The notes: a model not told the origin generated them from the letters alone. DNA of 64,000 nt from Allobosea sp. LC85 (GCF_000735605.1 NZ_JPKG01000053.1:1-64000); one strand, 5' to 3'; numbered from the stretch's first letter, positions 8,408-16,872 are shown. Made by a program: numbers and translations.

Positions 8408-9760
8408 TTAGGCTTTCCGCAGTGCCTCGACCAGCCTGCCGGCCTTGATTAGCGGCGCCTCGAGGCGCTTGGCACTCGCGGCGAGTCCACCGGCCCGCAA
8501 GGCTTCGATCGCGGACAGGATCTGAGCGAGGGCCTGCTCGGCCAGGCCCCGGTCACGGCGGCGTTCGGCAAGCTGCAGCGCAGCCTGTCCGTGATTGGCC
8601 GTGGTTGCCGCCCAAAGCGAGGGAACTGTCTCGCGCCGGCGCTCCTCAAGCGCGGCGGAGAACAAGGCGATGGCCTCTTCGAGCACGACGGGCTCGCTAT
8701 AGCGTTCGCCCATGGCCGCAAGCACCCCACCCATCTGATGCTGCAACTCTGCCCAGCGCAAAGGCTCCCGCGCCCTGTCGACGGTCTTGGCAACCCTGTT
8801 GAAGCCGTTGAAAGCCCGCTCGAGCAGGGCGAGGTCCTTCCGGCGCGAACCGAGATCGGCGCGCGCACGAGAGATCATGTGCTCGGCCTCGAGCCAACGC
8901 GCCTCGTCGCGACTTCGATCCCAGCGAGCAAGGACATCGGCAAACGCTGCAACCGCTTCTTCCAGCAGATCATCGTCCGCGCTGGCCTCGCCGAGCATCG
9001 AGGCAAGTCGGCCAAAGCGGACCTTCAATCCATGCCAGAGGGCCGGCGCCTCATCCCGGCGGAGGTCCTCCAACGCCGCCCGGCAACTGCCGAGCGCCTC
9101 GACGCGAAGTTTGCCATCGCCGGACAGCTCCGCGAGGCCTTCAAGCACGGCGGCGAATGCGTCCTGAGCACTGGCAAAGGCGACCGGATCCTCGAGGCTG
9201 TCGAACCCCTCGAGCAAACGGCGCAGCAAGCCAGTGGCCGCGTCATAGCCGTCCCGCCCTCCGAAATCCTCGCTGATCCGCGCCAGCGCCTTCGCCTGGG
9301 CGAGAGCCAGGTCCCGACTGCGATCGAGATCGGCCAGACCGATGAGCGCAGAAGCTTCGCCATAGCGGGCAGCGGCCTCGCGATAGGCCTCCTGCGTCAT
9401 GCGCAGAAAGCTGATCGCCGCCCGGTCGGCGCGGTTCCCGCCGGCCGTGAGCCGCTGGGCGACCGTCAGCGCCGAGAGGTCGGTCGAGCCGCCCATCCCA
9501 CGGAGCTCGGCCTGCGCCAGGGCCTTGTCCGCATCGACGAAGCGGCCGGCGGCAAGCGCTGCCGCCGCCTCGCTTCGCAGGTGTCGGGTTGCCTCGTCGC
9601 CAAGTGGATCGCCGAGTCGACCTGCCACTGCGAGGAAATCCTGCGCCTTGCGGCCAAGCAGCGCTTCCTCGGGAAGCGCTGCGCCGGGTCGGCGCAGCCA
9701 ATCGGCGACCATGGCCGGCAACGCCACTGGCGGCAGGCCGTAGCGCACGGTGACGCGCAC
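8408..9760 (-). CDS. TPR-like helical repeat protein of unknown function
   Basis: I do not recognise a named family. The 450-residue product is almost all alpha-helical, rich in Ala, Arg, Leu and Glu, with no signal peptide or membrane helix. The C-terminal half has degenerate repeats of the form W..LQHQMG.VL..MGER......LEEAIALFSAALEERR and PSLWAATTANHGQAALQLAERR (shortened here), which look like the 42-45 residue TPR variants seen in large bacterial signalling proteins. This suggests a protein-binding scaffold. The start is GTG 9760; the frame is open back to the ridA stop with no ATG. It lies 66 bases after ridA in the same direction, so co-transcription is likely. Confidence 0.6.
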   Translation of the reverse strand: MRVTVRYGLPPVALPAMVADWLRRPGAALPEEALLGRKAQDFLAVAGRLGDPLGDEATRHLRSEAAAALAAGRFVDADKALAQAELRGMGGSTDLSALTVAQRLTAGGNRADRAAISFLRMTQEAYREAAARYGEASALIGLADLDRSRDLALAQAKALARISEDFGGRDGYDAATGLLRRLLEGFDSLEDPVAFASAQDAFAAVLEGLAELSGDGKLRVEALGSCRAALEDLRRDEAPALWHGLKVRFGRLASMLGEASADDDLLEEAVAAFADVLARWDRSRDEARWLEAEHMISRARADLGSRRKDLALLERAFNGFNRVAKTVDRAREPLRWAELQHQMGGVLAAMGERYSEPVVLEEAIALFSAALEERRRETVPSLWAATTANHGQAALQLAERRRDRGLAEQALAQILSAIEALRAGGLAASAKRLEAPLIKAGRLVEALRKA

Positions 9761-9826
9761 TAGAAGCGGCGCGATCTCCTCTGACCCGCTGATGGCATCC
9801 TCCCGTTCCGGATCAGCTCTGGCGCC

Positions 9827-10177
9827 TCACTTCGCGGCGATGACCGCGATCTCGACCGTGAACTGCGGCGCGGCGAGCTTGGCCTCGACGGTGGCGCGGC
9901 CCGGGGTCTGGCCGGCGACGACCCACTTGTCCCAGACGCTGTTCATCTCGGCGAAGGTCGACATGTCGGAGAGCCAGATATTGACCATCAGCAGCTTGGT
10001 CTTGTCGGTGCCGGCTTCGGCCAGAAGGCCGTCGATGATGCCGAGAATGTCGGCAGTCTGCTCGGCAACGCTCTTGCCGGCAGCCTTATCGGCGACCTGA
10101 CCGGCGAGATAGACGGTGTTGCCATGCACGACGGCCTTGGACATGCGGGGGCCGATACCAATGCGCTGGATGCTCAT
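9827..10177 (-). CDS. RidA/YjgF-family enamine/imine deaminase-like protein
   Basis: The start is the ATG at 10177 with a good AGGAG site 7 bases upstream, giving 116 residues (MSIQRIGIGPRMSKAVVHGN...). The trimeric RidA fold is indicated by GNTVYLAGQVAD, by the central helix and by the TPGRATVEAKL strand, which holds the conserved Arg that binds the substrate carboxylate. RidA proteins hydrolyse reactive enamines such as 2-aminoacrylate made by PLP enzymes. Family subtype is not certain, as it has the shorter RutC-unlike form. A PLP aminotransferase gene is nearby but divergent. Confidence 0.85.
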   Translation of the reverse strand: MSIQRIGIGPRMSKAVVHGNTVYLAGQVADKAAGKSVAEQTADILGIIDGLLAEAGTDKTKLLMVNIWLSDMSTFAEMNSVWDKWVVAGQTPGRATVEAKLAAPQFTVEIAVIAAK

Positions 10178-10304
10178 GATCAGATCTCCTGAAGTAAGGG
10201 GCTTGCTGGTAGCCCGAGACATCCGCATACGCAAATATCCAAAGCCAAAAAGTTGAAGCAGGTTTCTCGCAGAAGACCAGTACTCGCCTTGCCTAAGCCC
10301 AACG

Positions 10305-10751
10305 CTATGACGCAGCTACCCAGCCCCCCCAGAGCGCAGCGTAGCGAGCCGCCTTGCCGATGAACACGAGCAGCGCAAAGCGGCCGAGCGGATAATTCAT
10401 GGTTCCGGCGACGACGGTCAGCGGGTCGCCGACAATCGGCAGCCAGGCGAGAAGCAAGGACGGCCAGCCAAAGCGACCGAACCAGGCCTGGGCGCGGCCG
10501 AGCTTCGCAGGGTCCGGGCGAAGCCTGGCCGGCAATCTCTCCAGCCCGCCTTGCGTGATCAGCCGGCCGATCCACCAGTTGAGAACCGAGCCCGCGGTGT
10601 TCGCGAGGCTCGCGACCAGGAACAGCGACAGCGGCTCGGCGCTCCCTGCCGCGAGCAGGCCGACAAAGACGGCCTCCGACTGCGCCGGCAGGATCGAGGC
10701 CGCGACGAAGGCGGCGCCCGCCATGGCCGCGAGCGCGGACAAAGCCTCCAT
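10305..10751 (-). CDS. YqaA-family inner-membrane protein (DedA/VTT-like)
   Basis: The 148-residue protein has several hydrophobic segments and the family pattern SLANTAGSVLNWWIGR and W.S.LLAWLPIVGDPLTVVAG. This matches YqaA, a small relative of the DedA/VTT membrane proteins. Those proteins are linked to lipid-carrier flipping and membrane homeostasis; YqaA itself has no firm role. It lies 9 bases downstream of coaA and reads the same way, so it is probably the last gene of that transcript. Confidence 0.8.
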   Translation of the reverse strand: MEALSALAAMAGAAFVAASILPAQSEAVFVGLLAAGSAEPLSLFLVASLANTAGSVLNWWIGRLITQGGLERLPARLRPDPAKLGRAQAWFGRFGWPSLLLAWLPIVGDPLTVVAGTMNYPLGRFALLVFIGKAARYAALWGGWVAAS

Positions 10752-10760
10752 ACCGGTTTC

Positions 10761-11735
10761 TCAGAGGCGGCGCAGCGCGACCTGCTGGATGCGATGGCTC
10801 GCGCCCTTGGTCAGGATCAGGCTGGCGCGCTGGCGCGTCGGCAGGATGTTCTCCTGCAGGTTCGGCATGTTGATCCCGGTCCACAGGCCTTCGGCGATCG
10901 ATAAGGCCTCCTCCTCGCCGATCTCGGCATATTTGCGGAAGAAGGAGCGTGGATCGCGGAATGCGGTCTGGCGCAGCGTCATGAAGCGGTTGACGTACCA
11001 GCGGTGCAGGTCGTCCTCATGCGCGTCGAGGTAGACCGAGAAATCGAAATAATCGGAGACGAAGGGGATGACCTTGCCATCCTTCGGCATCCGGCTCGGC
11101 TGCAGGACGTTGAGGCCTTCGAGGATCAGGATGTCCGGCCGCTCGACCGTGACCTGCTCACCCGGAACAACGTCGTAGACAAGGTGTGAATAGACCGGCG
11201 CCGAGACCGCTGGCCTGCCCGCCTTCACATCCGAGAGGAAGCGCAGGATGGCGGAGCTGTCGTAGCTCTCAGGAAAACCCTTGCGTTGCATCAACCCGCG
11301 CCGCTCGAGCTCGGCATTGGGCAGCAGGAAGCCGTCGGTGGTGACGAGCTCGACCTTGGGCGTGTTCGGCCAGCGCGAGAGCAGCGCCTTCAATACGCGC
11401 GCCGTGGTCGACTTGCCGACCGCGACCGAGCCGGCGACGCCGATGATATAAGGCACCTTGACCTCGGCTTCCGCCAGCAGAAAGCGCTGTGTCGCCTTGA
11501 ACAGGCCCTGCGTGGCGGCGACATAAAGCGACAGCAACCGCGACAGCGGCAGGTAGATCGCGACGATCTCGTCCAGCGAGATCGGGTCATTGATCGATTG
11601 CAGCTTGGTCAGATCGTCGACCGAGAGTGTCAGCGGCGTATCGGCGCGCAAATGTGCCCATTCGTCCCGGGTGAAGGTCCGATAGGGCGAAACCAGATCG
11701 GGATCGGCCGCGGCCGGGATCAGACGTTGGTCCAT
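10761..11735 (-). CDS. coaA: Type I pantothenate kinase
   Basis: CoaA phosphorylates pantothenate, the first and controlled step of coenzyme A synthesis. The ATG at 11735 gives 324 residues. The N-terminus aligns with known enzymes (SPYRTFTRDEWAHLR), followed by EIYLPLSRLL-like YLPLSRLLSL. The P-loop is GVAGSVAVGKST (residues 99-110), with DGFLLPN and YDVVPGE downstream. A longer in-frame start at 11900 only adds sequence antisense to hisE. It lies 109 bases after hisE in the same direction; the hisE-coaA order is common in rhizobia. Confidence 0.95.
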   Translation of the reverse strand: MDQRLIPAAADPDLVSPYRTFTRDEWAHLRADTPLTLSVDDLTKLQSINDPISLDEIVAIYLPLSRLLSLYVAATQGLFKATQRFLLAEAEVKVPYIIGVAGSVAVGKSTTARVLKALLSRWPNTPKVELVTTDGFLLPNAELERRGLMQRKGFPESYDSSAILRFLSDVKAGRPAVSAPVYSHLVYDVVPGEQVTVERPDILILEGLNVLQPSRMPKDGKVIPFVSDYFDFSVYLDAHEDDLHRWYVNRFMTLRQTAFRDPRSFFRKYAEIGEEEALSIAEGLWTGINMPNLQENILPTRQRASLILTKGASHRIQQVALRRL

Positions 11736-11844
11736 GCTGCCGCGATCCGCATTCCAGACTTCGAGATTCAAGGCTCGGACATCCTCGACTGGACTCTGAA
11801 CATGCTGCCCTTCGAAAGCCGGGTCTGGCCTTCGGCACCATGCC

Positions 11845-12165
11845 TCAGGGTTTCCTCGCCGCCTTCTCAGCCAGACCGGACCGGGCGGTACGGGCCTCAA
11901 GCTGGCTCAACACATCTTGCAATGCAACATCGCGTGATGAAAGCACGACCAAGAGATGATAAAGCAAATCGGCACTTTCGGCGATCAGAGCCTGCTTGTC
12001 GCCTTGCACGGCTGCAATCACGGTTTCGACAGCCTCTTCGCCGAGCTTCTTGGCCGCGCGTTCCGGCCCGGCAGCCAGGAGCTTGGCAGTCCAGGACTCT
12101 TCGGGCGAGGCCTTTCCGCGTTCCGCGACGATCCTTTCGAGATCGGAAAGAGTAAAGCCGCTCAT
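11845..12165 (-). CDS. hisE: Phosphoribosyl-ATP pyrophosphatase
   Basis: HisE hydrolyses PR-ATP to PR-AMP in step two of histidine synthesis. It has 106 residues and is a stand-alone enzyme, as is usual in Alphaproteobacteria, where hisI is separate. The all-helical MazG-like fold shows KKLGEEAVETVIAA with the metal-binding Glu residues, then ESADLLYHLLV. It starts 3 bases after the hisF stop and is clearly co-translated with it. Confidence 0.95.
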   Translation of the reverse strand: MSGFTLSDLERIVAERGKASPEESWTAKLLAAGPERAAKKLGEEAVETVIAAVQGDKQALIAESADLLYHLLVVLSSRDVALQDVLSQLEARTARSGLAEKAARKP

Positions 12166-12168
12166 CGC

Positions 12169-12933
12169 TCAATCCAGCCGCATCGCCAGCCCTGCCGCCG
12201 CCATATGGGCCTTGGCCTGGGGAATGGTGAAAGTACCGAAATGGAAGATCGAGGCCGCCAGCACGGCACTGGCATGGCCCTCCCGCACGCCGTCGACGAG
12301 ATGGTCGAGGGTGCCGACACCGCCGGACGCGATGACGGGCACGGAAACCGCATCGGCAATCCGGCTTGTCAGGTCGAGATCGAAGCCTGCCCCGGTGCCG
12401 TCGCGGTCCATCGATGTCAGCAGCAGTTCGCCAGCGCCGAGCGAGACCACCTCGCGGGCATAGGCGACTGCATCGATCCCGGTCGCATTGCGGCCGCCAT
12501 GGGTGAAGATCTCCCAGCGTTCCGGCGCGACCTTCTTGGCGTCGATGGCGACGACGATGCATTGATCGCCGAACTTTTCCGCCGCCTCCTTGACGAAGGC
12601 ACGCCGTTGTACGGCCGCCGTCATGATCGCGACCTTGTCGGCCCCGGCCAAGAGCAGCTTGCGGATGTCGTCGATCGTCCGGACACCGCCACCGACGGTG
12701 AGCGGCATGAAGCAGGCCTCTGCGGTGCGCGTCACCACATCAAACAGGATGCCGCGATCCTCATGGCTCGCAGTGATGTCTAGGAAGCAGAGCTCGTCCG
12801 CGCCGGCCGCGTCATAGGCCTTGGCGGCCTCGACCGGATCGCCGGCATCGACGAGATCGACGAATTTCACGCCCTTGACGACACGGCCGTCCTTGACGTC
12901 GAGGCAGGGGATGATGCGGGTTTTTAAGGTCAT
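12169..12933 (-). CDS. hisF: Imidazole glycerol phosphate synthase, cyclase subunit
   Basis: HisF is the (beta-alpha)8 cyclase that uses ammonia from HisH to make IGP and AICAR. The ATG at 12933 gives 254 residues beginning MTLKTRIIPCLDVKDGRVVKG; the catalytic Asp11 (CLDVKDG) and the second Asp in VVAIDAKK (about 130) are both present. Phosphate-binding loops GGGVRT and ASGGVGT are intact. The partner subunit gene hisH is at 15062-15718, separated by the carbonic anhydrase and pseudogene region, unlike the contiguous hisHAF of most relatives. Confidence 0.97.
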   Translation of the reverse strand: MTLKTRIIPCLDVKDGRVVKGVKFVDLVDAGDPVEAAKAYDAAGADELCFLDITASHEDRGILFDVVTRTAEACFMPLTVGGGVRTIDDIRKLLLAGADKVAIMTAAVQRRAFVKEAAEKFGDQCIVVAIDAKKVAPERWEIFTHGGRNATGIDAVAYAREVVSLGAGELLLTSMDRDGTGAGFDLDLTSRIADAVSVPVIASGGVGTLDHLVDGVREGHASAVLAASIFHFGTFTIPQAKAHMAAAGLAMRLD

Positions 12934-13091
12934 CGGCAGGGGGCTGGCCAGGACGAAATCGGAAAGCAAGACAGTCGACGGCATATAGCGCCGCCCCGGC
13001 ACGACACGCAAACTTCGCCGCGTGCGAAAGATTGATCGGCGCACCGATTCCTGCTGTGCTGCGCAAGATAAACGTCAACGAGGGGTTTTCC

Positions 13092-13330
13092 ATGACAATG
13101 CACCGACATTCAGAGGCTTGAAGCTTGCAGCGTTGAGCGCCGCGGCCGCGCCAGGCTTGACCGCCGCAACCCTGGCGCAAGCTCCGGCGAGCCAACTCGA
13201 TACGATCCAGAGCCGCGGCAGCCTGCAGATCTGCACGACCGGCGACTACAAGCCCTCCACACTGGCGAAAGGCGACGGCTACGAGGGTATCGATATCGAG
13301 CCGGCGAAGTCCTTGGCAAAGGCGATACCG
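13092..13330 (+). pseudogene. Decayed periplasmic solute-binding protein / cyclohexadienyl dehydratase-type gene
   Basis: An ATG at 13092 opens a frame that stops after nine residues. In the +2 frame the sequence continues as a typical signal peptide (LKLAALSAAAA...TLAQA). A mature N-terminus follows: LDTIQSRGSLQICTTGDYKP, then YEGIDIEPAKSLAKAI. This is the start of the SBP_bac_3 / PheC-like family, normally about 250 residues. Similarity ends near 13330. So the gene has a 5-prime frameshift and lacks about three quarters of its length. Bases 13331-13540 show no recognisable rest of the gene. Confidence 0.7.
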
Positions 13331-13477
13331 ACACCTCACCACGCCTCACCAGTTCGCCGCCACTTCGGCCAGCCCCCAGAACAGAAGAAACCAGGCCTGG
13401 GTCTCCGCGAGGAAACGCGGCGACAGCCCCAGCCCATGCGCCCTGGCCCTGCGCATCAATCTGAAGCAACCCCTTAA

Positions 13478-13502
13478 CGATCGGGCAACCCTGGCCCGAT
13501 CG
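13478..13502. other. Perfect 9 bp-arm stem-loop upstream of the carbonic anhydrase gene
   Basis: CGATCGGGC and GCCCGATCG are separated by a 7-base loop. No T-run follows on either strand, so it is not a standard intrinsic terminator. It sits 81 bases before the carbonic anhydrase start and could be an operator or leader hairpin. Confidence 0.4.
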
Positions 13503-13582
13503 CTGCAGAGTTTGGACTCTGCACCTGCCGCTTCTTCCATATCATGCTCCGCGCGGGACGGCCCCGCATCCGGAGGATGACG

Positions 13583-14314
13583 ATGTGTGAGACCTGCCTG
13601 AATGCCTCGGTTTCCTTCCGCTCGCGGAGGGCCTTTCTGAAAGCCGGCGGCGGCTTTGCGCTCGCGAGCTACCTAGCCGCGCAGGGCGCATTGCCGGCGA
13701 GCGCCCAGGGAACAGCCGCCCCGCAATCGGTGAGCGGCGAGGACGCGCTCAAGCGCCTGGTCGAAGGCAATGCCCGCTATGCCGCCAATCAGCCGAACGA
13801 ACGCGACTTCTCGGCCGGGCGCGCGGCGCGCGTCGGTTCCCAATATCCTTTCGCCTCGATCGTGAGCTGCGCCGATTCACGTCTCGCCCCGGAGCTCGCC
13901 TTCGACCAGGGCGCCGGCGAGCTCTTCGTGGTCCGCGTCGCCGGAAATTTCGTCAATGAGGATGGGCTGGCGAGCCTCGAATATGGCTCCCTGGTGCTCG
14001 GTTCCCAGCTCATCATGGTGCTCGGCCACACCAATTGCGGTGCCGTCTCATCCACCATCAATGTGGTCAAGAACAACACGCAATTGCCGGGGCATCTGCC
14101 TTCGCTGATCGACGCGATCCGGCCTGCCGTGCTCGCGGCGCAAAAGGAGGAGGCGGCTGATCTGCTGAAGGCCGCCACCATCGCCAACGTCAAGCTCAAT
14201 GTCGAAAAGCTCAAGAATGCCGCGCCGGTCCTGTTGCAGCGCGTCGCCGAGAAGAAGCTTCTCGTCGTCGGCGGCATCTACGATCTGGCGACCGGCAAGG
14301 TGAGCCTGGTTTGA
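13583..14314 (+). CDS. Beta-class carbonic anhydrase with Tat signal peptide
   Basis: The enzyme interconverts CO2 and bicarbonate. The ATG at 13583 is 6 bases from a GGAGG site; ATG 13577 touches that site and is less likely. The 243-residue product begins with a twin-arginine signal (SRRAFLKAGGGFALASYLA), with cleavage likely after ASAQ near residue 42, so the enzyme should be periplasmic. Zinc ligands are Cys96 and Asp98 in CADSR and His149/Cys152 in HTNCG, all present; Arg100 completes the Asp-Arg pair. It interrupts the histidine cluster between hisA and hisF and is transcribed against it, just 4 bases from hisA tail to tail. Confidence 0.92.
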   Translation: MCETCLNASVSFRSRRAFLKAGGGFALASYLAAQGALPASAQGTAAPQSVSGEDALKRLVEGNARYAANQPNERDFSAGRAARVGSQYPFASIVSCADSRLAPELAFDQGAGELFVVRVAGNFVNEDGLASLEYGSLVLGSQLIMVLGHTNCGAVSSTINVVKNNTQLPGHLPSLIDAIRPAVLAAQKEEAADLLKAATIANVKLNVEKLKNAAPVLLQRVAEKKLLVVGGIYDLATGKVSLV

Positions 14315-14318
14315 CCTG

Positions 14319-15074
14319 CTAGGCGGCCGCTTCGCCTGCCGAACGGGCGATCCGCGCCAGCGCGGCGGCGGGGTCGATGCGCCCGTCATAGAGGGCGCGT
14401 CCGGTGATCGCGCCTTCCAGGATGGCGGCGTCCGGCGCACAGAGGCGCTCGATATCGGCCATCGAGGCGAGCCCGCCCGACGCGATCACCGGAATGGTCA
14501 GCGCCCCGGCGAGCGCGATCGTGCCGTCCCAGTTGATGCCCTGGAGCATGCCGTCGCGCGCGATGTCGGTATAGATGATCGCAGCGACACCTGCGTCCTC
14601 GAAGCGGCGGCCGAGATCCACGGCGGAGAGCGAAGAGGTTTCGGCCCAGCCTTCGACCGCGACGAAACCGTCGCGCGCATCGATGCCGACGGCGACCTGG
14701 CCCGGAAAGGCCTTCGCCGCCTCGCGCACGAAAGCGGGATCGCGCACTGCGGCCGTGCCGATGATGACGCGGCGCACGCCCTTGGTGAGCCAGCCCTCGA
14801 CAGTCGCGATGTCGCGAATGCCGCCGCCGAGCTGCACCGGAAACGCGACCCGGCCGAGGATGGCCTCGACAGCTGCGGCATTCATCGGCTTGCCCGCAAA
14901 GGCGCCGTCGAGATCGACGACGTGGAGCCAGTGGAAGCCCTGCGTTTCGAATTCCGCGGCTTGCGCGGCCGGATCGTCATTGAAGACGGTCGCCTGGGCC
15001 ATGTCGCCCTGCTTCAGGCGGACGCAGCGACCGTCCTTGAGATCGATGGCGGGGAACAGAATCACGGTTTCCAT
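14319..15074 (-). CDS. hisA: ProFAR isomerase (phosphoribosylformimino-AICAR-P isomerase)
   Basis: HisA is the (beta-alpha)8 isomerase of step four of histidine synthesis. It has 251 residues from ATG 15074, or 248 from the GTG at 15065, which overlaps the hisH stop as GTGA and gives the usual start MILFPAIDLKDG. Either choice implies translational coupling to hisH. Catalytic Asp residues are in PAIDLKDG and in YTDIARDGM; phosphate loops GGGIRD and ASGGLAS are intact. Confidence 0.96.
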   Translation of the reverse strand: METVILFPAIDLKDGRCVRLKQGDMAQATVFNDDPAAQAAEFETQGFHWLHVVDLDGAFAGKPMNAAAVEAILGRVAFPVQLGGGIRDIATVEGWLTKGVRRVIIGTAAVRDPAFVREAAKAFPGQVAVGIDARDGFVAVEGWAETSSLSAVDLGRRFEDAGVAAIIYTDIARDGMLQGINWDGTIALAGALTIPVIASGGLASMADIERLCAPDAAILEGAITGRALYDGRIDPAAALARIARSAGEAAA

Positions 15075-15718
15075 CCGAGGAAATTGGTAATCAGCTTCAA
15101 TCCGAGCTTCTGGCTCTTCTCGGGGTGGAACTGCGTGCCGGCAATGTTGCCGCGCGCCACCATGGCGGTGACGGGCCCGCCATACTCGGTCAGCGCCAGC
15201 ACGTCCTCGGCGCGCTCCGGCGTCAACGCATAGGAATGGACGAAATAGGCGTGGAGACCGCCTGGGCCTGTTTCGATGCCAGCCAGCAACGGATGCTCGT
15301 CCTGCGCATGGAGATTGTTCCAGCCCATATGCGGGATCTTGAGACTCTCGTCGGTCGGCCGAATCAGGGCGACATCACCCGGAATCCAGCCGAGGCCGTT
15401 CGTCACCGTGTATTCGAGCCCACGGCTTGCGAGGAGCTGCATGCCGACGCAGATGCCGAGAAAAGGGCGCTGCTTGTCGCGGACGACGTCCTCGAGAACC
15501 TCGACCATGCCGGTGACGGCATCGAGCCCGCGACGACAATCGGCGAAGGCGCCGACGCCCGGCAGCACGATGCGATCGGCCGCTCGCACGATCGCGGGAT
15601 CACTGGTGACGCGAATGGTGGAGGCGATGCCGGCTTCGGCTGCCGCGCGCTCAAACGCCTTGGCGGCCGAGTGCAGATTGCCGGATCCGTAATCGATGAT
15701 GGCGACGGATTGGGTCAT
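15062..15718 (-). CDS. hisH: Imidazole glycerol phosphate synthase, glutamine amidotransferase subunit
   Basis: HisH frees ammonia from glutamine and channels it to HisF. The 218-residue class I amidotransferase has the oxyanion region PGVGAFADC, the nucleophile Cys in GICVGMQLL (about residue 90) and the His-Glu pair in QFHPEKSQ near the C-terminus. The start overlaps the DUF2628 stop by 4 bases and the end overlaps the hisA start, so all three are coupled. Confidence 0.97.
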   Translation of the reverse strand: MTQSVAIIDYGSGNLHSAAKAFERAAAEAGIASTIRVTSDPAIVRAADRIVLPGVGAFADCRRGLDAVTGMVEVLEDVVRDKQRPFLGICVGMQLLASRGLEYTVTNGLGWIPGDVALIRPTDESLKIPHMGWNNLHAQDEHPLLAGIETGPGGLHAYFVHSYALTPERAEDVLALTEYGGPVTAMVARGNIAGTQFHPEKSQKLGLKLITNFLGWKP

Positions 15719-16203
15719 CGGCCTTGCGCCTCAGGAAAGAGTCCGATCACCGGAACTGCGCTTGAAGACTGGAAACGCGGAGGAACCGGCACGGCTTCGC
15801 GTGGAGTCGGCGCGGGCCGGCTTTCGAGAGCCCGCTCGAAATAGCGCCGTTCGGCGCTGGCGAGATCAGGGGCCTCGATTACATCGGCAAGCCGCCAGCC
15901 TTTCCGCAGCAGCTTGCGCGCGATCAGGTTCTGACCTTCGAGCCCGAGGAAGAGCCCGATGGCGAATTGTGCCAACAGCGCCGCGCTGCTGGCGAGCCCG
16001 AGATCACGCTGCGCGTAGAACACGGCGGTCCAGACCAGCGCGAAGACGAGCGTCGCCAGCCAGAGCCGCTTCGCCAGCAGCCAGAAGCCAGTGAAGAAGA
16101 GGGCTGCCCAAGCGAAGGTCTCGGGCAGGAGTCGCGCCTGCTCGATATCGTCGCGCTCGCTGCCGGAGCCGGGCGGCGGGATCAGGACCGTATAGAACGC
16201 CAT
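15715..16203 (-). CDS. DUF2628 membrane protein embedded in the histidine operon
   Basis: The 162-residue protein starts MAFYTVLIPPPG and has three hydrophobic segments (about residues 30-45, 48-63 and 73-90). A cytoplasmic tail with a Pro-rich end follows. This is the DUF2628 pattern. It is overlapped by hisH (ATGA-type) and lies 11 bases after hisB. The same insertion is found in many rhizobial his operons, which suggests a conserved but unknown link. No enzyme motif is visible; a membrane anchor or transport role for the pathway is only a guess. Confidence 0.8.
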   Translation of the reverse strand: MAFYTVLIPPPGSGSERDDIEQARLLPETFAWAALFFTGFWLLAKRLWLATLVFALVWTAVFYAQRDLGLASSAALLAQFAIGLFLGLEGQNLIARKLLRKGWRLADVIEAPDLASAERRYFERALESRPAPTPREAVPVPPRFQSSSAVPVIGLFPEAQGR

Positions 16204-16214
16204 GTCAGGGCCCC

Positions 16215-16802
16215 TTATAGCGCGCCCTTGGTGGACGGCACCCGGCCGCCTTCCCGCGGATCGACCTCGAGTGCGTGGCGCAGCGCCCGCGCCAACCCCT
16301 TGAAGCAGCTCTCGGCGATATGATGCGCGTTGTCGCCGTAGAGTGTCTCGACATGCAGGGTCAGGCCCGCATTGATCGCAAAGGCCTGGAAGAACTCGCG
16401 CACCAGCTCGGTATCGAACGTGCCGATCTTCTCGGCCTTGAAGCTCGTGCGGAATACCAGGAACGGCCGACCGGAGACATCGACGGCGACGCGGGTCAGC
16501 GTCTCATCCATCGGCAGATGCACGTCGGCATAGCGGCGGATGCCCTTCTTGTCGCCGAGCGCCTGTTTCAGCGCCTCGCCAAGTGCGATGCCCGCATCCT
16601 CAACCGTGTGGTGATCATCGATATGGGTGTCGCCTTTCACCGTGACCGCAAGATCGATCAGCGAATGGCGGGCAAAGAGATCGAGCATATGGTCGAAGAA
16701 GCCGACGCCTGTCGCGATCTCGGCCTTGCCCGTGCCGTCGAGCGAGAGCTTGACCGAGATATCGGTTTCATTGGTGCGGCGCTTCACTTCGCCCGAACGC
16801 AT
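16215..16802 (-). CDS. hisB: Imidazoleglycerol-phosphate dehydratase
   Basis: HisB dehydrates IGP to imidazole-acetol phosphate. The 195-residue monofunctional enzyme contains the two metal-binding repeats FFDHMLDLFARHS and HHTVEDAGIALGEA (with DDHHTVED), and DNAHHIAESCFKGLARAL near the C-terminus. It is the first gene of the leftward his operon. Its upstream region (16803-17050) holds two strong palindromes rather than an obvious his leader peptide, so I see no sign of classical attenuation. Confidence 0.97.
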   Translation of the reverse strand: MRSGEVKRRTNETDISVKLSLDGTGKAEIATGVGFFDHMLDLFARHSLIDLAVTVKGDTHIDDHHTVEDAGIALGEALKQALGDKKGIRRYADVHLPMDETLTRVAVDVSGRPFLVFRTSFKAEKIGTFDTELVREFFQAFAINAGLTLHVETLYGDNAHHIAESCFKGLARALRHALEVDPREGGRVPSTKGAL

Positions 16803-16850
16803 TTGAAAAGCCCTTGTGACCTTGCTGGCCGGTGCTTTAGCGCGCCTTCC

Positions 16851-16872
16851 GCTCGACTGAAATCAGTCGAGC
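16851..16872. other. Perfect 10 bp-arm palindrome between hisB and hslV
   Basis: GCTCGACTGA and TCAGTCGAGC are separated by AA. It lies 49 bases upstream of the hisB ATG. It may be an operator or a hairpin in the hisB leader; no T-run follows. Confidence 0.45.

Noticed and set aside
13478..13502. Intrinsic terminator for the pseudogene
   Set aside because: The stem is perfect but no T-run follows on either strand.
13346..13540. 64-codon leftward frame ending LFWGLAEVAANW
   Set aside because: It contains one plausible hydrophobic segment but no ribosome site or family I recognise; lies in decayed sequence. Kept only as a possible fragment in the gene-wreck finding.
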